A stretch of DNA of 64,000 nucleotides. Source: Oceanospirillum sp048264105. Lineage in GTDB: Bacteria > Pseudomonadota > Gammaproteobacteria > Pseudomonadales > Halomonadaceae. The notes under the pieces are model-generated. The model did not search any database. It saw only the letters and a program-made list of their open reading frames with translations, and was not told where the DNA came from. The first letter of the stretch is position 1. Every line of letters starts with the position of its first letter. Shown here one piece after another: positions 25,723-34,164 of the stretch. The stretch is from the NCBI GenBank assembly GCA_048264105.1, contig JBLXDJ010000001.1:930001-994000 (forward strand). The letters are read 5' to 3'. A program made the position numbers and the translations under genes.

Positions 25723-27315
25723 TCAATCATCCCGCGTTACACGCAGCACTTCTTCAACGGTAGTGATGCCCGCAAGCACCAGACGTAAACCATCCTGGCG
25801 TATCGTCTGATAAGACTCACCGTTGAGTGCTGTCGCCTGTCTGAGATACTGATCGATCTCCTGCTCCCCGGCTTGCTGGTGGATCAGGCGACGCACGCCT
25901 TCATCTACCGCCAGAAGTTCGTAAATACCGGTTCGGCCACGATACCCCTGCTGGTTACAGTGTTCGCAACCTGTCGCATGGTAAAGCGTCACGGAATCTG
26001 TGGCAGAAAGCCCCATTAAACAGCGTTCGGCATCATCCGGCTGATAGGGGGTACGACACTCGACACACAGAACCCGCACCAGCCGCTGAGCCAGCACGCC
26101 AAGAAGACTGGAAGCCAGCAGGAAGGGTTCAACTCCCATATCCTGCAAACGGGTCACGGCACCAGCCGCGGTATTGGTATGCAGCGTAGACAGTACAAGG
26201 TGGCCGGTTAAACTGGCCTGAACCGCAATCTCGGCAGTTTCAATATCACGGATCTCCCCCACCATCACCACATCAGGATCCTGACGTAACATGGCACGCA
26301 AACCTCGGGCGAAGGTCATATCCACCTTGGGATTCACCTGAGTCTGGCCGACACCTTCAAGGTTGTACTCGATAGGGTCTTCCACCGTCATGATATTACG
26401 GCTGGAATCATTCAGAGCGGTCAGGGAGGCATAGAGCGTGGTTGTCTTACCGGAACCGGTGGGGCCGGTAACCAGAAAGATACCGTGGGGCTTGGCTAAA
26501 AGCTGTCGCAGGCCAGCGTGGATCTGTTCTGACATACCCAACTGCGCCAGATCCATACGCCCGGCGTTTTTATCCAGAATACGTAGCACCACCCGCTCAC
26601 CATTGCTGGACGGCAGGGTTGATACACGGACATCCACTTCCCGACCACCCAAGCGCAAAGAGATACGGCCATCCTGAGGCACACGCTTTTCAGCGATATC
26701 CAATTTTGCCATCACCTTAATACGGGAGGTCAGCAGAGGGGCGAGAGCACGCTTGGGCTCCACAACAGGACGCAGCACACCGTCAACACGAAAGCGTACG
26801 ACTAAACGTTTTTCAAAGGTTTCAATATGGATATCGGAAACGCCTTCCCGGATCGCCTCCTGCAGCAAGCCGTTAATAAGACGAATAATCGGCGCATCGT
26901 CCTGCTGATCCAGCAGGTCTTCGGTCTCAGAGACAGAATCCGCAAGGCTCGCCAGATCCATCTGATCCCCAATCCCCTGCACCATCTGCAGGGTTTCAGA
27001 AGAATCAGACTGATAAGTGCGGGTCAGCTGATGTTCAAAGGCTTCCGGCGTCAGCATTTCAAGCCGGTCCACCGGACCACAAACCCGAATCGCTTCCCCA
27101 AGGGCCTGTGCATTCAGCGGTTCCCGGGCGAAACAGGTCAGCCCCTCCTCACCCGGCGTGATGAGAACGCCCTGTTTCTTGGCAAAGGTAAAGGAAAGCG
27201 CGGCAAAGGTTCCGTTTGCAGAAACAAAGGGTAACGTGGCCGCTTCTTCTGCAGGAAAAGCAGAAGTCGCTTCCGGTTCGATGGCGGTCAGCCCATCAGG
27301 CAGTTCAGATCGCAT
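25723..27315 (-). CDS. gspE: Type II secretion ATPase GspE
   Basis: A 530-residue cytoplasmic hexameric ATPase that drives pseudopilus assembly. Motifs: Walker A GPTGSGKTTTLYA, Asp box VEDPIEY, Walker B DPDVVMVGEIRD, His box TGHLVLSTLHTN, and a zinc tetracysteine (CVEC, then CEHCN about 35 residues later). The frame is open to 27441, but the real start is the ATG at 27315: it lies 1 nt after the gspD stop and gives the usual length. The overlap of the longer frame with gspD is therefore not real. Confidence 0.96.
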   Translation of the reverse strand: MRSELPDGLTAIEPEATSAFPAEEAATLPFVSANGTFAALSFTFAKKQGVLITPGEEGLTCFAREPLNAQALGEAIRVCGPVDRLEMLTPEAFEHQLTRTYQSDSSETLQMVQGIGDQMDLASLADSVSETEDLLDQQDDAPIIRLINGLLQEAIREGVSDIHIETFEKRLVVRFRVDGVLRPVVEPKRALAPLLTSRIKVMAKLDIAEKRVPQDGRISLRLGGREVDVRVSTLPSSNGERVVLRILDKNAGRMDLAQLGMSEQIHAGLRQLLAKPHGIFLVTGPTGSGKTTTLYASLTALNDSSRNIMTVEDPIEYNLEGVGQTQVNPKVDMTFARGLRAMLRQDPDVVMVGEIRDIETAEIAVQASLTGHLVLSTLHTNTAAGAVTRLQDMGVEPFLLASSLLGVLAQRLVRVLCVECRTPYQPDDAERCLMGLSATDSVTLYHATGCEHCNQQGYRGRTGIYELLAVDEGVRRLIHQQAGEQEIDQYLRQATALNGESYQTIRQDGLRLVLAGITTVEEVLRVTRDD

Positions 27316-27316
27316 A

Positions 27317-29215
27317 TCAATCTCTGCCGCCTTCAAATAACTGTTCAACACTACCCTGAGGTTTGGCAGTACCATCGGTTTCTTTATCGCTGAGGTCGCC
27401 ATTACGAGCCTCAACACGATAAATCCCCTGATACTTAGCATCTGCGACGGCTCTCAGGCGATTGCTGTCACGAATGATCTTGGGACGCAAAAACACCAGA
27501 AGGTTACGTTTGGTTTTGGTGATCTGAGTGCTGCGAAACAAGGCACCTAACAGGGGAATATCGCCTAACAGCGGCACTTTGCTGACCGACTCCTGAACGT
27601 CATCCTGAATCAGACCACCGAGGACGATCGTTTCACCATCGGAAACCAGAATCGTCGTATCGATAGAGCGCTTGTTGGTAATGCGGTCAGCAGAGCCAGT
27701 GGCAAGAGGGTTATCTGATGGCACCAGAGACGAGACTTCCTGCAGTACTTCAAGACGAACGCTGTCATCATCGTTAATCTGAGGTTTTACTTTCAGGGTG
27801 ACACCCACATCTTCACGGCTGATGGTGGTAAAAGGATTTGTCGTGGAAGAACTGGTGGTGGTTCCGGTCAGAAAAGGAACATTCTGCCCCACAACGAACT
27901 CAGCTTCTTCGTTATCAAGGGTCATGACACTGGGAGTCGAGAGCAGATTGGCATTGGAGGTTGTCGCCAGCGCCTGAATCAGCACACCCAGATCCTGCCC
28001 GCCAACAGAGCCTGCGCCCCCAAGAAAGGCACCATTCACTTTGCCGACGGTTCCTGCGCCACCTGTGGTCGCCACATCAGAGACAATCGAACCTGAAGAT
28101 ACACCGGCATTACCAAAGCTGGTGCCACCCACAGGCCCGTTTTCAAAATCACCCACCAGCCACTGCACACCCAGCTGTTCGCCATTACTGCCACTGACCT
28201 CAACAATCACCGCTTCGATCAGCACCTGTGCACGGCGTATATCCAGTTGAGAAACCAGACTTTTCACTTCCGACATCACCGAAGGCTCTGCCCGAATCAC
28301 CAGCGCGTTCAGGGACTCATCCGCCTGAAACTGTGCTTTGGTCATCGTCGGTGGCGCTTTTTCTGAGGATGGTGAGGCGTCGTTGATCACTTTACTCAGC
28401 AGTTCTGCAACTTTAACCGCCTCTGCGTAGTTAAGCTGGATCACCTGGGTAACGCCTTTACTCTCAAAGGGCTGATCAAGTTTTGCAATCAGGCTTTTAA
28501 TACGTTTACGGTCAGGGTCACTACCCTTAAGAATCAGACGGTTAGAGCGTTCATCAGCCACAATAGTAAAACGACCGGCCTGTCCTTTTGAGGACCGGCC
28601 TGACTGAGCAGGAACCAGCTCCTCGATCAGTGTCGCCAAATCCCCCACCCAGGCATGCTGCAGACTGATCACTTCTATCTGCTCATCTTTACCACCGTCG
28701 ATACTTTCAATGATGTTCTTCAGGCGTTCAATGTTAGCGGCATGATCGGAGATGATCAGGGCATTAGACGACTGCACGCCGGCTAAGTGACCATACTGGG
28801 GAACAAGGGGGCGCAATACAGGAACAACTTCAGCCACCGTGGCGGATTTAAGCTGAATCACTTCCGTCAGGAAGCTATCGCCTTTGCGGAGGCCTGACCG
28901 GTTGCCTTCCTGTTTACTGGTGGCATTGGGAATCACCTTAATGGCACCATCCGCGGTTTCTACAGCGACAAAACCGTGAACATTCAGCACAGAAAGGAAA
29001 AGCTGATAGACGGCATCATCATCCATGGACGCCTTTGAAATAACCGTTACCCGACCTTTAACCCTGGGATCAACAATAAAACTCTTGCCGGTAATATCGG
29101 CAATCTGGCTGATAAAGGCGTCGATCTCAGCATCTTTTATATTAACCTTCCACTGACCGGCAAAGACCGGCAGTGAAAATAGCAGAATGCTGGTTAGTAT
29201 TATTCTTTTAATCAC
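27317..29215 (-). CDS. gspD: Type II secretion outer-membrane secretin GspD
   Basis: A 632-residue secretin. It has an N-terminal signal peptide (MIKRIILTSILLFSLPVFA), then N0 (WKVNIKDAEIDAFISQIADITGKSF in part), three N1-N3 repeats (for example VIQLNYAEAVKVAELLSKV), and the C-terminal secretin domain with a Gly/Ser/Val-rich gate region and VPLLGDIPLLGALFRS. It forms the outer-membrane exit pore. Length is close to the usual 640-700. It is coupled to gspE, 1 nt apart, and preceded by a ~130-bp gap after gspC. Confidence 0.97.
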   Translation of the reverse strand: MIKRIILTSILLFSLPVFAGQWKVNIKDAEIDAFISQIADITGKSFIVDPRVKGRVTVISKASMDDDAVYQLFLSVLNVHGFVAVETADGAIKVIPNATSKQEGNRSGLRKGDSFLTEVIQLKSATVAEVVPVLRPLVPQYGHLAGVQSSNALIISDHAANIERLKNIIESIDGGKDEQIEVISLQHAWVGDLATLIEELVPAQSGRSSKGQAGRFTIVADERSNRLILKGSDPDRKRIKSLIAKLDQPFESKGVTQVIQLNYAEAVKVAELLSKVINDASPSSEKAPPTMTKAQFQADESLNALVIRAEPSVMSEVKSLVSQLDIRRAQVLIEAVIVEVSGSNGEQLGVQWLVGDFENGPVGGTSFGNAGVSSGSIVSDVATTGGAGTVGKVNGAFLGGAGSVGGQDLGVLIQALATTSNANLLSTPSVMTLDNEEAEFVVGQNVPFLTGTTTSSSTTNPFTTISREDVGVTLKVKPQINDDDSVRLEVLQEVSSLVPSDNPLATGSADRITNKRSIDTTILVSDGETIVLGGLIQDDVQESVSKVPLLGDIPLLGALFRSTQITKTKRNLLVFLRPKIIRDSNRLRAVADAKYQGIYRVEARNGDLSDKETDGTAKPQGSVEQLFEGGRD

Positions 29216-29346
29216 CGAAACTCCGTTTCTATCATGTTAGACAGCCAGAGAAAACTCATTAAAAACCGGCTAGTTATATACAATCTAGTACATCTAAAAA
29301 ATATAAAACATTAAATAATATGCTACATCCTGTTTTACCAAAATTC

Positions 29347-30267
29347 CTACTGGCTAACAGGAAAAGCCACCACAAACTGGCGTGATCCGCGCTGAATCAT
29401 CACTTCAACTTCACGCTGTTTTGACAGCGTACCCAACAACTGGGCATCTGACTGGGGATCACCCAGTTTGGAGCCGTTGACAGAGAGGATGACATCCCCT
29501 ATTTCAAGACCTGCGGAGGTTAACAAGGGCGCATAGGGACTGTTGCCAATCTGATAGCCTCCTCCCGAAGCGGGTGTTATACCGGCTTCATTGAGTAGCG
29601 CCGAAGGATCCGCCTGTATTTTCTCCTGATACTTGCGCATAAAGGCTGCGGCATTCAGCCTGCGGATATCTGTGCCTAGCTCAGTCTCCGGCAGATTACG
29701 TACCGCTTTTGGCTGCACAGGGGCCACCGCAGATGCTGTTCGCACAGGGGCAGATCGTTGAGGGGCAACATCAGAAACCTGAGACGACACCAGCCCACCG
29801 GAGGAGGAAGACTCTTTAAAATAAAGCGCCTCAGGACTGCCATTACGATCCAGCACCACATGATCATCATGCACCGTTTTCAGGCGGATGCCGGATTCTA
29901 CAGTATCACCGACTTTGTAATAGCTGGCTTTCTTATTCAAAGTTGCGATGATCGCACCTGAGTTAATATTTTCCGGGGCTACAAAAACGGCACTCAACAC
30001 CATTTTGAGTGGTGTTTTGGGCATGACCACCGGTTCAGGGGTTTGTTCTTCCTCCACAAACAGGCGGTCATAGGCCAGATCCGAAGGTTCAACGGTTGGA
30101 CGCTGACCGGCGATCAGCCATTGCTCAACAACCCGGTTAGAAAGCTCAGTGCTAACCGACGCGCCTGCAGATTGCCCCACAAGAGCACCGCCCTGCCAGC
30201 CAATAACGGCCACCAGAACAGAACCCGCTATTGGAGCTAACAGATTCTGAATATTGAGCAAATTCAT
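29347..30267 (-). CDS. gspC: Type II secretion protein GspC
   Basis: A 306-residue inner-membrane protein. It has a short N-terminus, one helix (IAGSVLVAVIGW), a homology region that binds GspD (LKMVLSAVFVAPENINSGAIIA, YKVGDTVESGIRLKTVHDDHVVLDRNG in part), and a C-terminal PDZ domain (AGLEIGDVILSVNGSKL). It connects the inner platform with the secretin and helps select cargo. The ATG overlaps the gspN stop by 1 nt. Confidence 0.94.
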   Translation of the reverse strand: MNLLNIQNLLAPIAGSVLVAVIGWQGGALVGQSAGASVSTELSNRVVEQWLIAGQRPTVEPSDLAYDRLFVEEEQTPEPVVMPKTPLKMVLSAVFVAPENINSGAIIATLNKKASYYKVGDTVESGIRLKTVHDDHVVLDRNGSPEALYFKESSSSGGLVSSQVSDVAPQRSAPVRTASAVAPVQPKAVRNLPETELGTDIRRLNAAAFMRKYQEKIQADPSALLNEAGITPASGGGYQIGNSPYAPLLTSAGLEIGDVILSVNGSKLGDPQSDAQLLGTLSKQREVEVMIQRGSRQFVVAFPVSQ

Positions 30268-31070
30268 CAGAACAGTTTCTCCTTGTATTTCACCAGCGCC
30301 TGATCCGCAGGCTTTCTGGGTACGGGCAGATCGGGAACCGCCTGCTTAAGTCGTCCATTAACTCTGGCGGACAACCAGCCATCCGGCTTTAAAGCAGCCT
30401 CCACCAATACACCTTCCTGCCCCAGCTGCGTCACAACAACCCGTATTTCATCAGAAGATTTTTCTTTAGCGGACGCCGTGGTCGTCGCTCGGATCGCCAG
30501 CTGCGGATAACGGATCAGTTGAGGAGAGCCTGCACCGGGTGGCAGAAAGTAGGTATCGCCCCCCTGCCAGATAACAGCACCCGACAGAGACTGGGGTCGC
30601 CCATCAGCATAAGAGAACGCCAGGTCATTAACCGATGCAACGCCCGATATCCAGGCTTTATTCTGTTTCAGAAAAGGATTGAGGAGTAGCGGATGAACCT
30701 GACCGGACAGCTGACCGGACACGCGGGAAAAATCCCAGCCGGGAGAAGCAACAAGATCCAGCTGACTGCCGGGATGCCTCAGGCTGAGTGCAGCCCATTC
30801 ACCATGCTGCCAAAGAGCAGACAAACCCAGCTGCCAGTGAGTCTTAAGCTGGAGTTCCCGCCCCTGGTCTGCTACGGCAAGAACCGCCTCTCCCTGCCAG
30901 ACGCTTCCGCCGACAGCACTGACGGACAGCTGGCGAGGAAGATTAAGGTGCGGCGCGGCATAATCCCAGACCAAAGAAGCCGGAAAGTTGGCCACCAGCC
31001 CAAGAACAAAGGCCAGTGGCAAAATGCGCTTCACCCATTTTTTCGGGAAAAATCCACTGAAGTGACCCAT
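30267..31070 (-). CDS. gspN: Type II secretion protein GspN
   Basis: A 267-residue protein with one N-terminal helix (ILPLAFVLGLVANFPASLV) and a periplasmic part matching GspN (SVSAVGGSVWQGEA; SGVASVNDLAFSYADGRPQ). GspN is accessory: many type II systems lack it, and where present it is usually last in the operon. Here it is first, 9 nt after dnaQ with an AAAGGA site, and overlaps gspC. Function in other species is not needed for secretion in all cases. Confidence 0.9.
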   Translation of the reverse strand: MGHFSGFFPKKWVKRILPLAFVLGLVANFPASLVWDYAAPHLNLPRQLSVSAVGGSVWQGEAVLAVADQGRELQLKTHWQLGLSALWQHGEWAALSLRHPGSQLDLVASPGWDFSRVSGQLSGQVHPLLLNPFLKQNKAWISGVASVNDLAFSYADGRPQSLSGAVIWQGGDTYFLPPGAGSPQLIRYPQLAIRATTTASAKEKSSDEIRVVVTQLGQEGVLVEAALKPDGWLSARVNGRLKQAVPDLPVPRKPADQALVKYKEKLF

Positions 31071-31079
31071 AAAATCCTT

Positions 31080-31793
31080 TTAACTTAATCGGTCCCAAAG
31101 CCCCTCAATAGAGGCAATTTTTTCCTGATGCGCTGCCAGCTCTTCATCCGTTGCTGCAATGATAGGGAGCGGGTTCCGGCTACTGCTCAGGCGATGAATA
31201 CTGGTAACATCAGAATGGTCATTACCACCCTCCTCACTTTCAGCCACCAGCTTCAGATCCGTTTGACCACCGGTCATCCGCAAATAGACGTCTGCCAGAA
31301 TCTCGGCATCAAGCAATGCGCCGTGCAGCTCACGGTGAGAGTTATCGATATCGTATTTTTTACAGAGGGCATCCAGCGAGTGACGGGAACCGGGATGCAT
31401 CTGGCGCGACATCACCAGGGTATCAAGAATCTGGCAGTGATCTTCCGTCTTACCAAAGGAAGAACCCGTGGCCTCATCCAGCCATTTGAACTCGTGATCC
31501 ATAAAACCCACATCGAAGGGCGCATTATGAATCACCAGCTGGCTACCGCGGATAAAATCAAAAAACTCCTGAGCGACCTGAGCAAATACAGGCTTATCGC
31601 TCAGAAACTGCAGAGAAATACCGTGTACTTCTTCTGCTTCCACATCAATATCCCGTTCCGGATGGATATACTGATGGTAAGTCCGGCCCGTAAATTTGCG
31701 GTTGATCAGTTCCACACAACCGATCTCAATAATACGGTGACCCTGAGAGGGTTCCAGACCGGTTGTTTCAGTATCCAGTACAATTTGTCTCAT
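31080..31793 (-). CDS. dnaQ: DNA polymerase III subunit epsilon (proofreading exonuclease)
   Basis: A 237-residue 3'-5' exonuclease of the DEDDh type. Exo I is LDTETTGLEPSQGHRIIEIG, Exo II is VIHNAPFDVGFMDHEF, and Exo III is HGALLDAEILADVYL, with all catalytic acids and the His present. The C-terminal ~50 residues include the part that binds the alpha subunit, ending LWDRL. Epsilon edits replication errors. It is the first gene before gspN, 9 nt away, so the secretion genes may partly depend on its promoter. Confidence 0.95.
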   Translation of the reverse strand: MRQIVLDTETTGLEPSQGHRIIEIGCVELINRKFTGRTYHQYIHPERDIDVEAEEVHGISLQFLSDKPVFAQVAQEFFDFIRGSQLVIHNAPFDVGFMDHEFKWLDEATGSSFGKTEDHCQILDTLVMSRQMHPGSRHSLDALCKKYDIDNSHRELHGALLDAEILADVYLRMTGGQTDLKLVAESEEGGNDHSDVTSIHRLSSSRNPLPIIAATDEELAAHQEKIASIEGLWDRLS

Positions 31794-31885
31794 GACGGGG
31801 TATTCTCAAAACAATTCAACACAACAAAAGCTCAAAAGAAAACAGCTCAACAAGAAAGCGGGCATGGCCCCTCGGCACAGAACGA

Positions 31886-32329
31886 TCAACCTGCCAGAAG
31901 TTCGGCGATCGCCTCATTTGCGAGTTCATCAGCCCTTTCATTATCCGGGTGACCGGCATGGCCTTTAACCCAGGACCATTTCACCTGATGCCGACCGACC
32001 GCTTCATCCAGTCGCATCCACAAATCCCGGTTTTTAACCGGCTTTTTATCCGCTGTTTTCCAGCCTCGTTTTTTCCAGTTATGAATCCACTGGGTTATCC
32101 CCTGTCGCAAATACTGAGAGTCCGTGGTCAGCTCAATATCGCAGGGGCGCTTGAGTAATTCCAGAGCCTGAATCGCAGCCATCAGCTCCATTCGGTTGTT
32201 CGTTGTTTCGGGTTCTGAACCCTTAATCTCTTTTTTGGCATCGCCATAGTAGAGAATCGCTCCCCAGCCACCCGGGCCGGGGTTTCCTTTACAACCGCCA
32301 TCGGTAAATATTCGTACTTGCTTACTCAA
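31886..32329 (-). CDS. rnhA: Ribonuclease HI
   Basis: A 147-residue enzyme that cuts the RNA of RNA-DNA hybrids. The four catalytic acids sit in FTDGGCKGNPGPGGWG, RMELMAAIQAL, LTTDSQYLRQG and HPDNERADELA. The start needs a note: the first ATG in frame (32350) is a poor choice, while TTG at 32329 lies 6 nt after a perfect AGGAG and gives LSKQVRIFTDG, aligning with MLKQVEIFTDG of E. coli. I therefore use the TTG. It sits between the YafS-like methyltransferase and dnaQ, the same order as in E. coli. Confidence 0.95.
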   Translation of the reverse strand: MSKQVRIFTDGGCKGNPGPGGWGAILYYGDAKKEIKGSEPETTNNRMELMAAIQALELLKRPCDIELTTDSQYLRQGITQWIHNWKKRGWKTADKKPVKNRDLWMRLDEAVGRHQVKWSWVKGHAGHPDNERADELANEAIAELLAG

Positions 32330-32394
32330 GAAAAACTCCTGCATCAACACTTATGGATGCACTTCAGATCTGTCACAAGGGGCAATAATATCAG

Positions 32395-33195
32395 CTATTT
32401 AGGCTTACGTGTCTTTTCACGGTAGTGATGATGGCTCATACCTTTGTTCGATGCAGGCGAGACCACTCCGGGAATAAACTGATTCTGCTGCCAGCGCTGA
32501 CGGATCGGCGTTGAACACCCCACCTCTTTTTTGGCCCAGACAATATAAGCAGCACCAAAACGATTCAGCATACCAACGGAGTCCAGCCAGCGACTCTTCT
32601 CCAGCCAGCTGCGGCTATTCACCGCCGGACGCAACATAACCGTTTCAACATCTTCTATCCGGTAATCCAGCAGCGTCAGCCAGTCATTAAGACGGCCAAG
32701 CCCGATGAAACGTCCACCCCAGGGGACTTTCTTTCGGGAACGGACAAGGCGGCAGGCATTCCAGCTACTGACAGGATTAAACCCCACAATAATCAGATGC
32801 CCTTTATGCTGCGTCACCCGTGCGGCTTCCCGCAACACCAGATGCGGATTTTCAACGAAATCAAGCAGATGATGAAGAATAACAACATCAATACTGTCAT
32901 CTGGCAGCGGAAGTGCATCTGCTTTGGAAACCAAAACAGAATCCCCCGCATCAGAAACCAACTCAGGACTCCAGACAATGGGATGCTTAATCGGTGTCAG
33001 ATGCTCAAGGGATACATGGGGCGACACCCCAAGATTGAGAAAATGGTAACCAAAGGTCTTGGCCAAAAAGGGTTCCAGCCGCGCAGACTCAGCCTCAAAC
33101 AGCTCACGCCCTAGAGGTTGTCGCCACCACAGCTCAAGGGCATCGGAGAATGCCGCCAGAGATCGTCTGTCTTTTCTCAAACCGGTAAATTTCAC
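32395..33195 (-). CDS. Class I SAM-dependent methyltransferase, YafS-like
   Basis: A 266-residue Methyltransf_11-type protein. It has a post-I region VLVSKADALPLPDDSIDVVILHHLLDF and the segment EAARVTQHKGHLIIVGFNPVS, common to the family. Motif I is weak because the N-terminal 75 residues are specific (LGRELFEAESARLEPFL). E. coli YafS holds the same place between gloB and rnhA, so I infer orthology; the substrate of YafS is not established. It begins with GTG at 33195, after a TAGGTGCT site, and is divergent from gloB. Confidence 0.85.
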   Translation of the reverse strand: MKFTGLRKDRRSLAAFSDALELWWRQPLGRELFEAESARLEPFLAKTFGYHFLNLGVSPHVSLEHLTPIKHPIVWSPELVSDAGDSVLVSKADALPLPDDSIDVVILHHLLDFVENPHLVLREAARVTQHKGHLIIVGFNPVSSWNACRLVRSRKKVPWGGRFIGLGRLNDWLTLLDYRIEDVETVMLRPAVNSRSWLEKSRWLDSVGMLNRFGAAYIVWAKKEVGCSTPIRQRWQQNQFIPGVVSPASNKGMSHHHYREKTRKPK

Positions 33196-33373
33196 AGCAC
33201 CTACCGCTCCCTTATTCCGAACAAAAAAATGGCCGATTTACTCAGACAACAATCAATCAGTTGAAAACAGATCCATGGCTAAGTCATCATGTTAAAAAAC
33301 AATCAGTTAAGCTTAGCATCATTTAAACGTCTGACTTTAGCCCTGATCGCCCTTATACACCAGAGAGTTGACT

Positions 33374-34135
33374 ATGTTAGAGATTAAACCGATACCCGCA
33401 TTCAATGATAACTACATCTGGCTCATCACCAATGGCGATTCCGAAGCCTGGGTTGTAGATCCCGGCGACGCCCTTCCGGTAATAGACCACCTGAGTGCAG
33501 AAAAGCTCCTGCTGAAAGGCATCCTGATTACCCACCACCATAAAGATCACACCGGTGGCGTAGTACAACTGAAAGAGACCTATAACGTAAAAGCCTTTGG
33601 TGCGGACGTCGCTGATTGCACTGATGTGGTTTTGGCCGAAGGGGACACTCAGGAAGTACTTGGAACAACCTTCAAAACACTGTCTATCCCCGGACATACA
33701 CTGGATCATGTCGGCTTTTATGCTGAACAGGAGCAGATTCTTTTTTGCGGCGACACTCTGTTCTTCGCAGGCTGCGGCAGAATCTTTGAAGGAACACCAA
33801 AGCAGATGTATACCTCTCTGATGAAACTCGCTGCACTACCTGACGAGACCCGGGTATATGCCACCCACGAATACACTCAGGCCAACCTGAAATTTGCTGT
33901 TGCCGTTGAGCCGGACAGCCCCTATGTCCTTAAAGCCATTCATAAAACAGATCAGATTCGTAACAGTAAATTACCGACTTTACCCACGACAATTGGCGAT
34001 GAAAAATGTCATAATCCGTTCCTCAGAAGTCACCAGCCCCCGGTTATCGCTGCCGCTACGGAGCAATCGGGCACGTTAGTTGTTGATCCTGTTGAGGTTT
34101 TTGCCGCGATTCGTCAGTGGAAAGACAATTTCTAA
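33374..34135 (+). CDS. gloB: Hydroxyacylglutathione hydrolase (glyoxalase II)
   Basis: A metallo-beta-lactamase-fold enzyme of about 253-255 residues that splits S-D-lactoylglutathione into D-lactate and glutathione, the last step of methylglyoxal detoxification. The metal site is THHHKDHTGG (53-62), with further ligands in IPGHTLDHVGFY, LFCGDTLFFAGCGR and the ATHEYT segment. The C-terminal glutathione-site region (NPFLRS) is present. The usual start is the ATG at 33374, with a possible start at the same codon group; it is divergent from the YafS-like gene. Confidence 0.93.
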   Translation: MLEIKPIPAFNDNYIWLITNGDSEAWVVDPGDALPVIDHLSAEKLLLKGILITHHHKDHTGGVVQLKETYNVKAFGADVADCTDVVLAEGDTQEVLGTTFKTLSIPGHTLDHVGFYAEQEQILFCGDTLFFAGCGRIFEGTPKQMYTSLMKLAALPDETRVYATHEYTQANLKFAVAVEPDSPYVLKAIHKTDQIRNSKLPTLPTTIGDEKCHNPFLRSHQPPVIAAATEQSGTLVVDPVEVFAAIRQWKDNF

Positions 34136-34164
34136 TCAGGACCGAACCCAGTTATCTATTATTT

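Noticed and set aside
27316..27441. Apparent 125-bp overlap of gspE with gspD
   Set aside because: The real gspE start is the ATG at 27315, 1 nt after the gspD stop.
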